Assembly: GCF_014205335.1 (NCBI RefSeq)
Contig: NZ_JACHNH010000001.1
Coordinates: 5,884,501 to 5,948,500, forward strand
Origin: Amorphoplanes digitatis
GTDB lineage: Bacteria; Actinomycetota; Actinomycetes; Mycobacteriales; Micromonosporaceae
Length of the DNA stretch: 64,000 nucleotides
Direction: 5' to 3'
Below, one piece after another: positions 33,127 through 42,531 of the stretch (position 1 is its first letter; the number at the start of each line of letters is the position of its first letter). Made by a program: the position numbers and the translations under genes. Below the pieces are notes generated by a model, which was not told the origin of the DNA, did not search any database, and worked only from the letters and a program-made list of their open reading frames with translations.

Positions 33127-35385
33127 ATGAGCGCGACCGTTATCGACACGACCGCCACCGGTCTCGACCCGTGGCGCGGGTTCGCCGGTGACGACTGGCG
33201 GACCGGCATCGCGGTACGCGACTTCATCCAGGCCAACTACGAGCCGTACACCGGCGACGCGTCGTTCCTGGCCGGACCGACCGACCGGACCCGCGGCATC
33301 TGGGACAAGCTGTCGGCGATGTTCCCGGCCGAGCGGGAACGCGGCGTCTACGACGTCGACGCGGTCACCCCGTCGACGATCACCAGCCACCAGCCCGGCT
33401 ACATCGACAACAGGAACGAGCTGATCGTCGGGCTGCAGACCGACGCGCCGCTGCGCCGCGCGATCATCCCGAACGGCGGCTGGCGGATGGTCGAGGGCGG
33501 GCTCAGGGCGTACGGGTACGAGCCCGACCCGGCCGTCGCGGAGATCTTCACCAAGTACCGCAAGACCCACAACGACGGCGTCTTCGACGCGTACACCCCG
33601 GACATCCTCGCCGCCCGCCGGTCGCACATCATCACCGGACTGCCCGACGCGTACGGCCGCGGCCGGATCATCGGCGACTACCGGCGCGTCGCCCTGTACG
33701 GCGTCGACGCGCTGATCACCGCGAAGCAGGCCGACAAGGACGCCTGCGCGGCGCAGCCGATGACCGAGGACACCGTGCGCCGCCGCGAGGAGCTGTCCGA
33801 GCAGATACGCGCCCTTGCCGAGCTCAAGCGGATGGCGTCCTCCTACGGGTACGACATCGCGGGACCGGCCCGCACCGGCCGGCAGGCCATCCAGTGGCTG
33901 TACTTCGCCTACCTGGCCGCGGTGAAGGAGCAGAACGGCGCCGCGATGTCGCTGGGCCGCACGTCCACGTTCATCGACATCTTCCTCCAGCGCGACATCG
34001 CCGAGCACCGGCTCACCGAGTCGCAGGCGCAGGAGCTGGTCGACGACTTCGTGATCAAGCTGCGGATCGTGCGGTTCCTGCGCACCCCGGAGTACGACGA
34101 GCTGTTCTCCGGCGACCCGACCTGGGTCACCGAGGCGATCGGCGGGATGGGCGCCGACGGCCGCCCGCTGGTCACCCGCAGCAGCTTCCGGTACCTGCAA
34201 ACCCTCTACAACCTAGGCCCGGCGCCGGAGCCGAACCTGACAGTGCTCTGGTCGCCCGCGCTGCCGCGCGGATTCAAGGACTTCTGCGCGCAGGTGTCGA
34301 TCGACACCAGCGCCATCCAGTACGAGTCCGACGACCTGATGCGCCCGCGCTTCGGCGACGACACCGCGATCGCCTGCTGCGTGTCCGCGATGGCCGTCGG
34401 CAAGCAGATGCAGTTCTTCGGCGCCCGGGTCAACCTCGCCAAGACCCTGCTGTACGCGATAAACGGCGGCCGCGACGAGAACAGCGGCGCACAGGTCGGC
34501 CCGGCCCTGCCGCCGCTGGAGGGCGACGTGCTCGACTACGAGCAGGTCGTCGCGCGGTTCGACACGATGATGGAGTGGCTGGCCGCCACCTACGTCAACG
34601 CACTCAACATCATCCACTACATGCACGACAAGTACGCCTACGAGCGCATCGAGATGGCCCTGCACGACACCGACATCCTGCGCACCCTGGCGTGCGGCAT
34701 CGCCGGCCTGTCGGTCGCCGCCGACTCGCTGTCGGCGATCAAGCACGCCACCGTCCACCCGGTCCGCGAGGACGGCCTGATCGTCGACTACGTCGTCGAC
34801 GGCTACTTCCCGGCGTACGGCAACAACGACGACCGCGTCGACTCCATCGCCGCCGGTCTGGTCGAGACGTTCATGGCCAAGATCCGCAAGCACCCGACAT
34901 ACCGGCAGGCGGTGCACACCCAGTCGGTGCTCACGATCACCTCGAACGTGGTCTACGGCAAGCACACCGGCAACACCCCGGACGGCCGCCGGGCCGGGCA
35001 GCCGTTCGCGCCGGGCGCCAACCCGATGAACGGCCGCGACAAGCACGGCATGGTCGCCGCGGCGCTGTCGGTGGCGAAGCTGCCGTACGAGCACGCCCTG
35101 GACGGGATCTCCCTGACCACCACGGTCACCCCGAACGGCCTCGGCAGCACCCGCGACGAGCAGGTACGCAACCTCGTCGGCGTCCTCGACGGCTACACCT
35201 CGACCTACGGGTTCCACATGAACGTCAACGTGCTCAACCGGGCCACCCTCGAGGACGCGATGGCGCACCCGGAGAACTATCCGCAGCTGACCATCCGGGT
35301 CTCGGGGTACGCGGTCAACTTCGTGCGCCTGACGCCGGAGCAGCAGCGCGACGTCGTCTCCCGCACCTTCCACGGCTCGCTGTGA
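33127..35385 (+). CDS. pflB: Formate acetyltransferase (pyruvate formate-lyase)
   Basis: 752 aa. The adjacent catalytic cysteines are C417-C418 (AIACCVSAM) and the glycyl-radical loop is RVSGYAVNF with G727 near the C-terminus, as in E. coli PflB. It converts pyruvate and CoA to acetyl-CoA and formate without oxygen; the radical form is cut by O2. The ATG at 33127 follows GGGGGG. It lies 81 bp after adhE and overlaps the activase start by 4 bp. Confidence 0.96.
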   Translation: MSATVIDTTATGLDPWRGFAGDDWRTGIAVRDFIQANYEPYTGDASFLAGPTDRTRGIWDKLSAMFPAERERGVYDVDAVTPSTITSHQPGYIDNRNELIVGLQTDAPLRRAIIPNGGWRMVEGGLRAYGYEPDPAVAEIFTKYRKTHNDGVFDAYTPDILAARRSHIITGLPDAYGRGRIIGDYRRVALYGVDALITAKQADKDACAAQPMTEDTVRRREELSEQIRALAELKRMASSYGYDIAGPARTGRQAIQWLYFAYLAAVKEQNGAAMSLGRTSTFIDIFLQRDIAEHRLTESQAQELVDDFVIKLRIVRFLRTPEYDELFSGDPTWVTEAIGGMGADGRPLVTRSSFRYLQTLYNLGPAPEPNLTVLWSPALPRGFKDFCAQVSIDTSAIQYESDDLMRPRFGDDTAIACCVSAMAVGKQMQFFGARVNLAKTLLYAINGGRDENSGAQVGPALPPLEGDVLDYEQVVARFDTMMEWLAATYVNALNIIHYMHDKYAYERIEMALHDTDILRTLACGIAGLSVAADSLSAIKHATVHPVREDGLIVDYVVDGYFPAYGNNDDRVDSIAAGLVETFMAKIRKHPTYRQAVHTQSVLTITSNVVYGKHTGNTPDGRRAGQPFAPGANPMNGRDKHGMVAAALSVAKLPYEHALDGISLTTTVTPNGLGSTRDEQVRNLVGVLDGYTSTYGFHMNVNVLNRATLEDAMAHPENYPQLTIRVSGYAVNFVRLTPEQQRDVVSRTFHGSL

Positions 35386-36203
35386 ACGCCACCGCGGTCC
35401 AGCGCCCCGACCTGGGAATCACCCCGGCCGAGACCCGCACGCCGCACGGTGAACTCGTCGCGATGGTGCACTCGTGGGACGTCGTGACCGCCGCCGACGG
35501 GCCCGGCACCCGGTTCGTCACGTTCTTCGCCGGCTGCCCCCTGCGCTGCCTGTACTGCCAGAACCCGGACACCTGGGAGGGCCGAAACGGCCAGCGCGTC
35601 ACCCTCGACGACCTGGTCGGCAAGATGCTCGGCTTCAAGGCGTTCATCCAGGCGTCCGGCGGCGGCGTGACCGTCTCCGGCGGCGAGCCGCTGCTGCAGA
35701 GCACCTTCATCGAGGCGTACCTGCACCGCTGCAAGCAGGAGGGTATGCACACCGCCCTGGACACCGCCGGGTTCCTCGGCGTCCGGGCGAGCGACCGGCT
35801 GCTCGACGACACCGACCTGGTCCTGCTCGACATCAAGTCCAGCGACCCGGAGACGTACCGGAAGGTGACCGGCGTCGGCCTTGAGCCGACCCTCGCGTTC
35901 GGCGACCGTCTCGCCGCCCGGGGAAACCGCATCCGCATCCGGTTCGTCCTCGTGCCCGGCCTGACCGACGACCCGGACAACGTCGCCGGCGTCGCCGACA
36001 TCGCCGCCGGCTGGGGCCCGGCCGAGGCGGGCGGCATCGTCGAGCAGGTCGACATCCTCGGCTACCACCGGCTCGGCGTCGCCAAGTACCGCGAGCTCGG
36101 TCAGGCGTATCCGCTGGCGGACACCCCGGCGGCGACGAACGAGCAGATCACCGCGGCCGCCGAACACTTCGCCCGCCGCAGCCTGCGCGTCACCACGTCC
36201 TGA
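35382..36203 (+). CDS. pflA: Pyruvate formate-lyase activating enzyme (radical SAM)
   Basis: 273 aa from a GTG (35382) overlapping the pflB stop (GTGA). The radical-SAM motif CPLRCLYC (C52, C56, C59) binds the [4Fe-4S] cluster; GGGVTVSGGEPLLQ is the GGE motif; DIKSSDPETYRKVTG and IRIRFVLVPGLTDD are typical of PflA. It abstracts H from G727 of PflB using SAM. No focA/formate channel or formate dehydrogenase follows. Confidence 0.95.
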   Translation: MNATAVQRPDLGITPAETRTPHGELVAMVHSWDVVTAADGPGTRFVTFFAGCPLRCLYCQNPDTWEGRNGQRVTLDDLVGKMLGFKAFIQASGGGVTVSGGEPLLQSTFIEAYLHRCKQEGMHTALDTAGFLGVRASDRLLDDTDLVLLDIKSSDPETYRKVTGVGLEPTLAFGDRLAARGNRIRIRFVLVPGLTDDPDNVAGVADIAAGWGPAEAGGIVEQVDILGYHRLGVAKYRELGQAYPLADTPAATNEQITAAAEHFARRSLRVTTS

Positions 36204-36208
36204 ACCGG

Positions 36209-39154
36209 TCATCTGTCGAGCCGGAGGCCGTCGACGATCGCGATCAGGAGCGCCTCGCCGAGCCGCTCGCGGTAGCCGAGCACCTCCGCCGACGGCGGCC
36301 CGCCGAAACCGCTGAGCAGGATCTCGACGGACACGAGGTTGTGCCCGACGAGTACCCGCTGCGACGACATCGTCGTCACCACGGGCAGCGTGCGCACCGG
36401 GCCGGTGAGCGTGAAGTCGGTGCGGTACGCCGGGTACGGCACGGCCGGTGCCGTCGCGCTCGCGTATCCGCCCTCCATCAGGCCGTTGTCGCTCGCCGCC
36501 GCCGGCAGCGTGAGGTGCCCGCACCGGTCGGTCAGCTCCTGATCGATCCGGAAGTCGCGGACCGGCGTCACGTACGACGTGATGCCGACGGTGACGGTCA
36601 CCTCCGGGTGGGGGCCGACGGGCATCTTGTACTGCCGCGTGACGTTCGCGGTGCGGGGCCGCGCCCGCTCCGATTCCCGGTGGCGGATTAGTGCCGCGCG
36701 GCAGGTCTCGGGCCGGACGTCCGGGACCGTGCCGTCGTCCGCGGAGGCCGTCTCGACGCGCCGATGCCCGGCCGGCAGCAGCCGGTCGGCGACGACCAGC
36801 GCCGCGGCGGCCGCGGCGGCGTCGAGGGGACGACCCGGGTCGCCGCCGCCGACGGCGGCGGGCAGGGACGGCACCGCCGGTACCGCGAGGACGGGGACCG
36901 GTTCGCGGCCGGGCGCCGTCTCGAGGGAGGCCAGGTAGTCCGACCAGTCGTGCGGGCCGACCGCCAGCGGTGGCAGGGCGCCCCCGGCCAGCGCCACGCT
37001 GAGCACCCCGACGAGCACGCCCGCGGTGATCGCGGCGACGCGGCCGGTGGCCCGCCGCTGCTCGCGCCGCCGGTACCGGTCCGCGAGCAGCGCGCCGGCC
37101 AGCAGTACCGGCAGGGTCAGCACGGCCGCGAGGAAGAGCTGCCACATCGGCCAGCGGACCGCGGCGAGCAGCACGCCCAGGCTGCGCCCGCGGCCGCCGG
37201 CGGCGGCGACGCCGAACGTCACCGCGCCGGCCAGCGCCGCGGCGACGAACCCGCCGGCCAGCGCGCCGGGGATCGCGGGCACCGCCGCACCGCCCCGGCG
37301 GCCGTTCAGCAGCAGCACCGCCAGGACCACCCACCCGGCGGCGGCACAGATCATGGATCGCTGGCTGACAAGTACGAACAGCTGGTCGTCGGACCCGGCG
37401 GAGTCGATCCGGAGCCGCCAGGTCAGTCCGGCGGCGACGCCGCCGGCGAGCGCCGCGACACCGATCACCCACACCGCGACCGGCGCGGGCACCGCACGGC
37501 GGCCCCGCGCGGCGAGCACGCAGCCGGCCAGGACGAGCGGCGGCGCCCACCGCCACTCCCACAGCCCGGCGCCCATCAGCATGGTCCGGACCTGGCCGGG
37601 GTCCGGGGCCTGTAGGTATCCGATCAGGACCCAGATGGAGGTGGTGAACGCGACGGTCCACGCGGCCGCGCCGGCGAGGACCGCGCCGACGGCCCGGCCG
37701 GGCCGGTCCGCCGACACGGCGAGCCCGGCGGTCAGGACCGCCACGCCGGCGGTGACCACGGCCATTGTCCCGGCGCCGAGGGTGAGGTGGCCGGCGAACT
37801 GGGCCTGCCAGACCCCGGGGTTCATCCTCGTCGCCTGTCCAGGAGCCTGTACCAGGAACCCCGCGAGCGTGCCGAACACCGCGCCGGCCACGGGGCCCAG
37901 CCAGGTCGGCGCGCCGTCCGCGGTCGCCTGTCGTGCCCGGCGGCACCACGCCGGGACGAGCACGCCCGCCCACAGCAGACTCCCGGCGGCGGCCGCGAGG
38001 TTCAGCGGCAGCCGGGCGTCCCACCCCAGGCCGAGGCCGCCCAGGGCGACGTAGACGGACTGCACCGTCAACATCGCCAGCATTCCGGCGACCGCGCTGA
38101 CGGCGAACCCGCCCTCCCACCGGTCCGCCGCGGCCGGGTCGAGGCCCGCCCGCACCGCCGGCGGCGGGTGCACCTCGAGCACCCGCCGGAACCACCCCGC
38201 CGGCCGCCGGGCTCCGTCGCCGAGCGGACCGAGCACGCTGTGCAGCGCGTGCGGGTCGCCGAGGACCTCCCGCGCGTAGCGGTCCGCCGCCAGCTCACGC
38301 CGGCGCAGCAACGCCGCCCGCAGGCCGAGCACGATCACCGTGAGCGCGACCGCCAGCGCGAGCGAGGGCAGGTACTGGTCGAGAAGCACCGATCGCTGCC
38401 GGGGCCACCGCGCCAGCGGACTCAGCGCCAGGAGCAGCACCGGAACGCTCAGCCAGCCCGTCCACCACACCGCCGCGGCCCAGGACACGTCGCGGGACCG
38501 CACGTGGGCGAGTTCGTGCAGCACCAGCACGTCGAACCGGGCCGGCTCCAGGTAGGCGTGGCCCAGCGGCAGCACGACCCGCGGGGCGGCGAACGGCAGG
38601 CCGGTGGTGAACGCCTGCCGCCCGGACGCGTACGGCGCGGTGAGGACGAGCCGGGGACGCCGCCGGCCGGTGAGCCCGAGCAGGTCGCACCAGGCCTCGA
38701 AGCGTTCCGCCGCGAGCCCGGCCGCGACGGTGTGCGCCGCGGGCACCGCGGCGCGCGACAGCCGCCTCCGCACCAGCACCGCCCCGCCGATCATCAGCAG
38801 CACGGCGGCCGCCGGCAGCAGGACGGCGCCGGCCAGCATGACCAGGCTCTGGTCGCGCGTCGTCGGCGTGGCGCACGTCTGGATCCGCTCCCGGATCTCG
38901 GGGCTCCGCTGCCTCGGCGAATCGACCCGTAGCAGGGCCCGCCAGTCGATGCCCTGCTCGCCCAGGCAGCGGATCGCGGCCGTCACCTGCGGCGCGCCGT
39001 ACGAGTCGCGCGCCGCCGCCGCGGCGCCGCCACCGAGCAGCATCAGCGCCACCGCCACCAGGACGTACGTTCCCGCGAGGCGGCGCGGCGGCGCGACCGT
39101 CGGCGAACCGGCGACGGCGGGCGACGGCCGCGGGTCCGCGGCCGGGCTACTCAT
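36209..39154 (-). CDS. Large polytopic M48-type zinc metalloprotease
   Basis: 981 aa. The zinc motif HELAH is at 213-217 (LVLHELAHVRSRD), with a third ligand in RRRELAADRYA about 70 residues later, as in M48/Ste24-HtpX proteases. Around and after this are 15 or more hydrophobic segments, far more than in HtpX, and a C-terminal extracytoplasmic domain (last 230 residues, with three cysteines). It is much longer than usual (300-450 aa), so it may be a membrane sensor or transporter-like fusion. The ATG overlaps the stop of the next-upstream gene by 8 bp. Confidence 0.8.
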   Translation of the reverse strand: MSSPAADPRPSPAVAGSPTVAPPRRLAGTYVLVAVALMLLGGGAAAAARDSYGAPQVTAAIRCLGEQGIDWRALLRVDSPRQRSPEIRERIQTCATPTTRDQSLVMLAGAVLLPAAAVLLMIGGAVLVRRRLSRAAVPAAHTVAAGLAAERFEAWCDLLGLTGRRRPRLVLTAPYASGRQAFTTGLPFAAPRVVLPLGHAYLEPARFDVLVLHELAHVRSRDVSWAAAVWWTGWLSVPVLLLALSPLARWPRQRSVLLDQYLPSLALAVALTVIVLGLRAALLRRRELAADRYAREVLGDPHALHSVLGPLGDGARRPAGWFRRVLEVHPPPAVRAGLDPAAADRWEGGFAVSAVAGMLAMLTVQSVYVALGGLGLGWDARLPLNLAAAAGSLLWAGVLVPAWCRRARQATADGAPTWLGPVAGAVFGTLAGFLVQAPGQATRMNPGVWQAQFAGHLTLGAGTMAVVTAGVAVLTAGLAVSADRPGRAVGAVLAGAAAWTVAFTTSIWVLIGYLQAPDPGQVRTMLMGAGLWEWRWAPPLVLAGCVLAARGRRAVPAPVAVWVIGVAALAGGVAAGLTWRLRIDSAGSDDQLFVLVSQRSMICAAAGWVVLAVLLLNGRRGGAAVPAIPGALAGGFVAAALAGAVTFGVAAAGGRGRSLGVLLAAVRWPMWQLFLAAVLTLPVLLAGALLADRYRRREQRRATGRVAAITAGVLVGVLSVALAGGALPPLAVGPHDWSDYLASLETAPGREPVPVLAVPAVPSLPAAVGGGDPGRPLDAAAAAAALVVADRLLPAGHRRVETASADDGTVPDVRPETCRAALIRHRESERARPRTANVTRQYKMPVGPHPEVTVTVGITSYVTPVRDFRIDQELTDRCGHLTLPAAASDNGLMEGGYASATAPAVPYPAYRTDFTLTGPVRTLPVVTTMSSQRVLVGHNLVSVEILLSGFGGPPSAEVLGYRERLGEALLIAIVDGLRLDR

Positions 39155-39626
39155 CGACGGGGTCGGCCTCCGCCAGCGCCTGGCACAGCGCCCCGTGCAC
39201 GGCGTCGGCGAGCATCGTCGCCTCGGCCGGGCCGAGCCCGAGCGTCGTCGCGTGCCGCACGCACGCCGCCCGCACCGCCTCGGCCTGGTCCGCGTCGAGC
39301 GTCACGCGCGTGGCCGGCCCGGGTCGGGCATCCCGGCGGCGCCGGAACCACCGGCGCCGGCGGCCCCACGCGGCGACCGTCGCGGCACCCAGCACCTCCG
39401 CCACGGCGCCGAGCAGCACCTGGCCGATCACCTCGGCGAGCAGCACCGGCTCGATCCCGGATCCGACCGATCCCCCGGTACCGCCGCGGCGCCCGGCACC
39501 GGCGTCCCACCGCGCCGTGGCCGCCGTGAACAGGTCGATCTGGTCCGGCGCGGCGGTGAGCACCGCCGCGCGCGCCAACTGTCCCAACTCGACGGTCACC
39601 GTCTTGGCGGTGGTGCGTTCAGGCAC
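39147..39626 (-). CDS. Small hypothetical protein overlapping the protease gene
   Basis: 159 aa from a GTG (GAGGAG upstream), starting MPERTTAKTVTVELGQLARA. It is mainly helical, with a hydrophobic middle (IEPVLLAEVIGQVLLGAVAE), a basic patch GRRRRWFRRRRDARPG and an acidic C-terminus. The 8-bp overlap with the M48-type protease suggests a joint function, perhaps a regulator or substrate. No family recognised. Confidence 0.65.
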   Translation of the reverse strand: MPERTTAKTVTVELGQLARAAVLTAAPDQIDLFTAATARWDAGAGRRGGTGGSVGSGIEPVLLAEVIGQVLLGAVAEVLGAATVAAWGRRRRWFRRRRDARPGPATRVTLDADQAEAVRAACVRHATTLGLGPAEATMLADAVHGALCQALAEADPVDE

Positions 39627-39703
39627 ATGAACTCCTCGTGACGGATCGAGATCAGTGCGTACAGGATAGACGGACCTGACACCGCGGCGAGGGCCTGTGC
39701 GGG

Positions 39704-40735
39704 TCAGCGTCGTCTCGCCGCGGGCGTGCCCAGCACCGTCGCCGTACGAGGTTGATTGCGGGTACCGGGGTACCGGTCGGTGAGCGGCCACGGCCGCTGC
39801 GCCGGGGTGGGCACGCCGAGGGTGTCCAGCCGGTGCAGGATCGCACCCTCGCGCAGCGCCCAGGGGCAGATGTGCAGCTCGCTGACCTTCAGCGCGCGCA
39901 TCGCGGCGCGGGCTACCAGCGCGCCGGCGACGAGTTGGTGTGCGCGGCCCGGGCTGACCCCGTCCAGGCCCGCCAGGTCGGCCGAGGCCATCCGGCTGAT
40001 GAATCCGAACAGCTGGTGCAGCCCGCTGTCGGTCAGCGTGCGCGGCGCCCGCAGCCCGGCGCCGGGCGGGGCCGCACCGGCGAGCTGGGCCAGCGAGCGG
40101 AACGTCTTCGACGTGCCGACGGCGAGGTCGTACTGCCCGCCGCGGCGTAGCTGCCGCGCGACCGGCGTGAGCGCCGCGTCCAGGTCCGCCGCGAGCAGGT
40201 CGAGGTCGCCGCGGGCGGGCGGGTCCTCGGTCAGCCGCTGCCGGGTGAGCCGGCCGGCGCCGAGCGGCAGCGAGAGCGCCACCTCGGGGTCCTCGTCGAG
40301 GCCGGCGGCGAGCTCGAGCGATCCGCCGCCGATGTCGAGCACCAGCAGCCGCCCGGCCGACCAGCCGTACCAGCGGCGGACGGCGAGGAAGGTGTAGCGG
40401 GCCTCGTCCTCGCCGGACAGCAGTTGCAGGACGATGCCGGTCTCCGCCCGGACCCGGGCCAGGACGGCGGCGGAGTTGTCCGCGTCGCGCAGCGCCGAGG
40501 TCGCGAACGCCAGCAGCTCCTCGCAGCCCGCGTTCATCGCGGACACCTTCGCCCGCGCCACGGCGCGCACCAGGCCGTCGGCTCCGGCCGCGGTCAGCCG
40601 TCCGGCCTCGACGTGCTCGGCGAGCCGGAGCTGGGTCTTCTCGGAATGCATCGGGGTGGGGTGACCGCCACGGTGCGCGTCGACGACGAGCAGATGCACG
40701 GTGTTCGAACCGACGTCCAGCACACCGAGCCGCAT
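39704..40735 (-). CDS. ppx: Exopolyphosphatase, Ppx/GppA family
   Basis: 343 aa. Phosphate-binding segments of the ASKHA fold are visible: MRLGVLDVGSNTVHLLVVD (N-terminal), SALRDADNSAAVL, the catalytic region LSGEDEARYTFLAVRR, and LLVLDIGGGSLELAAG. It removes orthophosphate from polyphosphate (or pppGpp). Divergent from a PhoX-like phosphatase gene across tandem repeats resembling a PHO box, so phosphate control is likely. Confidence 0.92.
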   Translation of the reverse strand: MRLGVLDVGSNTVHLLVVDAHRGGHPTPMHSEKTQLRLAEHVEAGRLTAAGADGLVRAVARAKVSAMNAGCEELLAFATSALRDADNSAAVLARVRAETGIVLQLLSGEDEARYTFLAVRRWYGWSAGRLLVLDIGGGSLELAAGLDEDPEVALSLPLGAGRLTRQRLTEDPPARGDLDLLAADLDAALTPVARQLRRGGQYDLAVGTSKTFRSLAQLAGAAPPGAGLRAPRTLTDSGLHQLFGFISRMASADLAGLDGVSPGRAHQLVAGALVARAAMRALKVSELHICPWALREGAILHRLDTLGVPTPAQRPWPLTDRYPGTRNQPRTATVLGTPAARRR

Positions 40736-40787
40736 GACACAGACGGTAACCGCGGGGTCCACCCAGATCCATGAACGAGCGTTAGGT

Positions 40788-40820
40788 TTCATCCGACGTT
40801 CAGCGACCGTTCCCCCGCGG
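40788..40820. promoter_or_regulatory. Tandem 11-bp repeats resembling a PHO box
   Basis: Three adjacent 11-mers TTTCATCCGAC (40788-40798), GTTCAGCGACC (40799-40809) and GTTCCCCCGCG (40810-40820) follow the GTTCAnnnnnn pattern and spacing of actinobacterial PhoP sites. A further GTTCATCCCAT lies at 40870-40880. They lie between ppx and the PhoX-like phosphatase gene. Confidence 0.55.
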
Positions 40821-40938
40821 AACATGATCCGGGCGACGACACCGGATGCCCGTGGAACCATCCATCGGCGTTCATCCCATGCACCGGAACCGTCAAACCG
40901 CACACGTTCAGATCCGTGGAACCCATCAAGGAGGTTCT

Positions 40939-42099
40939 ATGGATCGGCGAACGATGTTGCGGGCTACCGTCGTCGGCGCGGGAACGCTGGCCCTGCCGTT
41001 CACCGCCTGGTCGGCGGCGTACGGTGCACCGGCGCAGAACGCGGCGGGGCCGTACGGCCCGCTGCAAGCGGCCGACGCCAACGGCATCGCGCTGCCCGCC
41101 GGCTTCACCAGTTCGATAATCGCCCGCTCCCGGCAGGCGGTGCCCGGGACGTCGTATGTATGGCACGACGCGCCCGACGGCGGCGCGGTGATCCCGAACG
41201 GCACCGGCTGGATCTACGTGTCGAACTCCGAGGTGAGCGCGGCGGCCGGCGGCGGCGCCTCCCGGATCCTCTTCTCCTCCACCGGAGCCGTGGTGGGCGC
41301 CTCCCGGATCCTGTCCGGCACCAACACCAACTGCGCCGGCGGCAAGACACCATGGAACACCTGGCTGTCGTGCGAGGAGGTCACGCTGGGCCGGGTGTAC
41401 GAGACGTACCCGCTGGGCGGTACGGCCGTGGCGCGCCCGGCGATGGGCCGGTTCAAGCACGAGGCCGCCGCCGCCGACCCCGTACGACAGGTGATCTACC
41501 TGACCGAGGACGAGACGGACGGGCGGTTCTACCGGTTCATACCCACCGCGTGGGGCGACCTGTCCTCGGGAACGCTCCAGGTGCTCCGCGCGGGCAGCGC
41601 GACCTCCGGGTCGTTCACCTGGGCGGCCGTACCGGATCCGGACGGTTCGCCGACGGCGACCCGCCGCCAGGTGTCGGGGTCGAAGGCGTTCAACGGCGGC
41701 GAGGGCTGCCACTACGCCGATGACACCGTCTGGTTCACCACCAAGGGCGACAACCGGGTCTGGCAGGTCAACCTGCTCAGCGGCACCTACGAGCTGGCCT
41801 ACGACGACAGCCTGGTCAGCCCCGGCACCGCGCCGCTGACCGGCGTCGACAACGTCACCGGCACCACCGCCGGGGACCTGTACGTCGCGGAGGACGGCGG
41901 GAACATGGAGATCTGCGTGATCACCCCCGACGACACGGTGTCGGTGTTCCTGCGGATCACTGGTCAGAGCGGTTCCGAGATCACCGGACCGGCCTTCACC
42001 CCGGCCGGCGACCGGCTGTACTTCTCCTCGCAACGCGGCACCTCGGGCTCCTCCTCCGGCGGCATCACGTACTGCGTCACCGGGCCCTTCCGCCGATAG
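40939..42099 (+). CDS. PhoX-like secreted phosphatase (DUF839), Tat signal
   Basis: 386 aa. It starts MDRRTMLRATVVGAGTLALP, a twin-arginine signal, with cleavage near AAYGA. The mature protein has the PhoX-type beta-propeller pattern: HDAPDGGAVIPNGTGWIYVS, NTWLSCEEVTLGRVYE (metal-binding region), MGRFKHEAAAADP, YLTEDETDGRFYRF and LYVAEDGGNMEI. PhoX enzymes are Ca2+/Fe-dependent alkaline phosphatases. AAGGAGG precedes the ATG. Upstream PHO-box-like repeats support phosphate-starvation control. Confidence 0.85.
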   Translation: MDRRTMLRATVVGAGTLALPFTAWSAAYGAPAQNAAGPYGPLQAADANGIALPAGFTSSIIARSRQAVPGTSYVWHDAPDGGAVIPNGTGWIYVSNSEVSAAAGGGASRILFSSTGAVVGASRILSGTNTNCAGGKTPWNTWLSCEEVTLGRVYETYPLGGTAVARPAMGRFKHEAAAADPVRQVIYLTEDETDGRFYRFIPTAWGDLSSGTLQVLRAGSATSGSFTWAAVPDPDGSPTATRRQVSGSKAFNGGEGCHYADDTVWFTTKGDNRVWQVNLLSGTYELAYDDSLVSPGTAPLTGVDNVTGTTAGDLYVAEDGGNMEICVITPDDTVSVFLRITGQSGSEITGPAFTPAGDRLYFSSQRGTSGSSSGGITYCVTGPFRR

Positions 42100-42163
42100 G
42101 CCTGAACGGTTCGGGCCGGCGCGGTGTACTACCCATCGACATCCTTAAGAGAGGAGCATGTCG

Positions 42164-42466
42164 ATGAATCTTCGCTGGGGCCACCGCGCCGGCGCGGGGC
42201 TCGCCGCGACGGCGGGCGCTACGGCACTGGTCATGCTGGTCGCCGGGCCGGCGGCGGCCAGCCCGCTGTTCTGCGGCGCGGGGCGCGGCCTGACCGCGCA
42301 GAACGCCGTGCAGGGCGCGTTCGAGGACGCGCAGAATTCCGCACAGTCCGAGGGCCTCTACGGCGCCTGCACGCTCGCCGGGGAGCCGCAGATCTTCGAA
42401 ACGTTCAACGATCCCTATTTCGGGCACCTCTTCCGCGCCCAGGTCACCGTCACCTGCCTGCCGTAG
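42164..42466 (+). CDS. Small secreted protein, function unknown
   Basis: 100 aa from the second ATG (42164), which has GAGGAG at 7 nt; the first ATG at 42158 is too close to that site. Signal peptide ends GPAAASPL. The mature 70 residues contain three Cys (LFCGAGRG, YGACTLAGE, VTVTCLP) and a QNSAQSEGLYGACTLAG stretch. It resembles short exported actinobacterial proteins with no assigned role. It lies between the PhoX-like and LPxTG-like genes, same strand. Confidence 0.7.
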   Translation: MNLRWGHRAGAGLAATAGATALVMLVAGPAAASPLFCGAGRGLTAQNAVQGAFEDAQNSAQSEGLYGACTLAGEPQIFETFNDPYFGHLFRAQVTVTCLP

Positions 42467-42531
42467 GCGACGGGGCAGAGAAAACTTCATATTTGCGCTA
42501 ACCTCCGCCGACTCAACACGAGGGAGCGCAA

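Noticed and set aside
35277..38195. 972-codon open frame on the minus strand across pflA and the protease gene
   Set aside because: Shadow of strongly biased high-GC genes; the translation is Arg/Gly/Pro-rich without any domain. The same applies to long frames at 2574-4553, 31297-32547 and 32554-34200.
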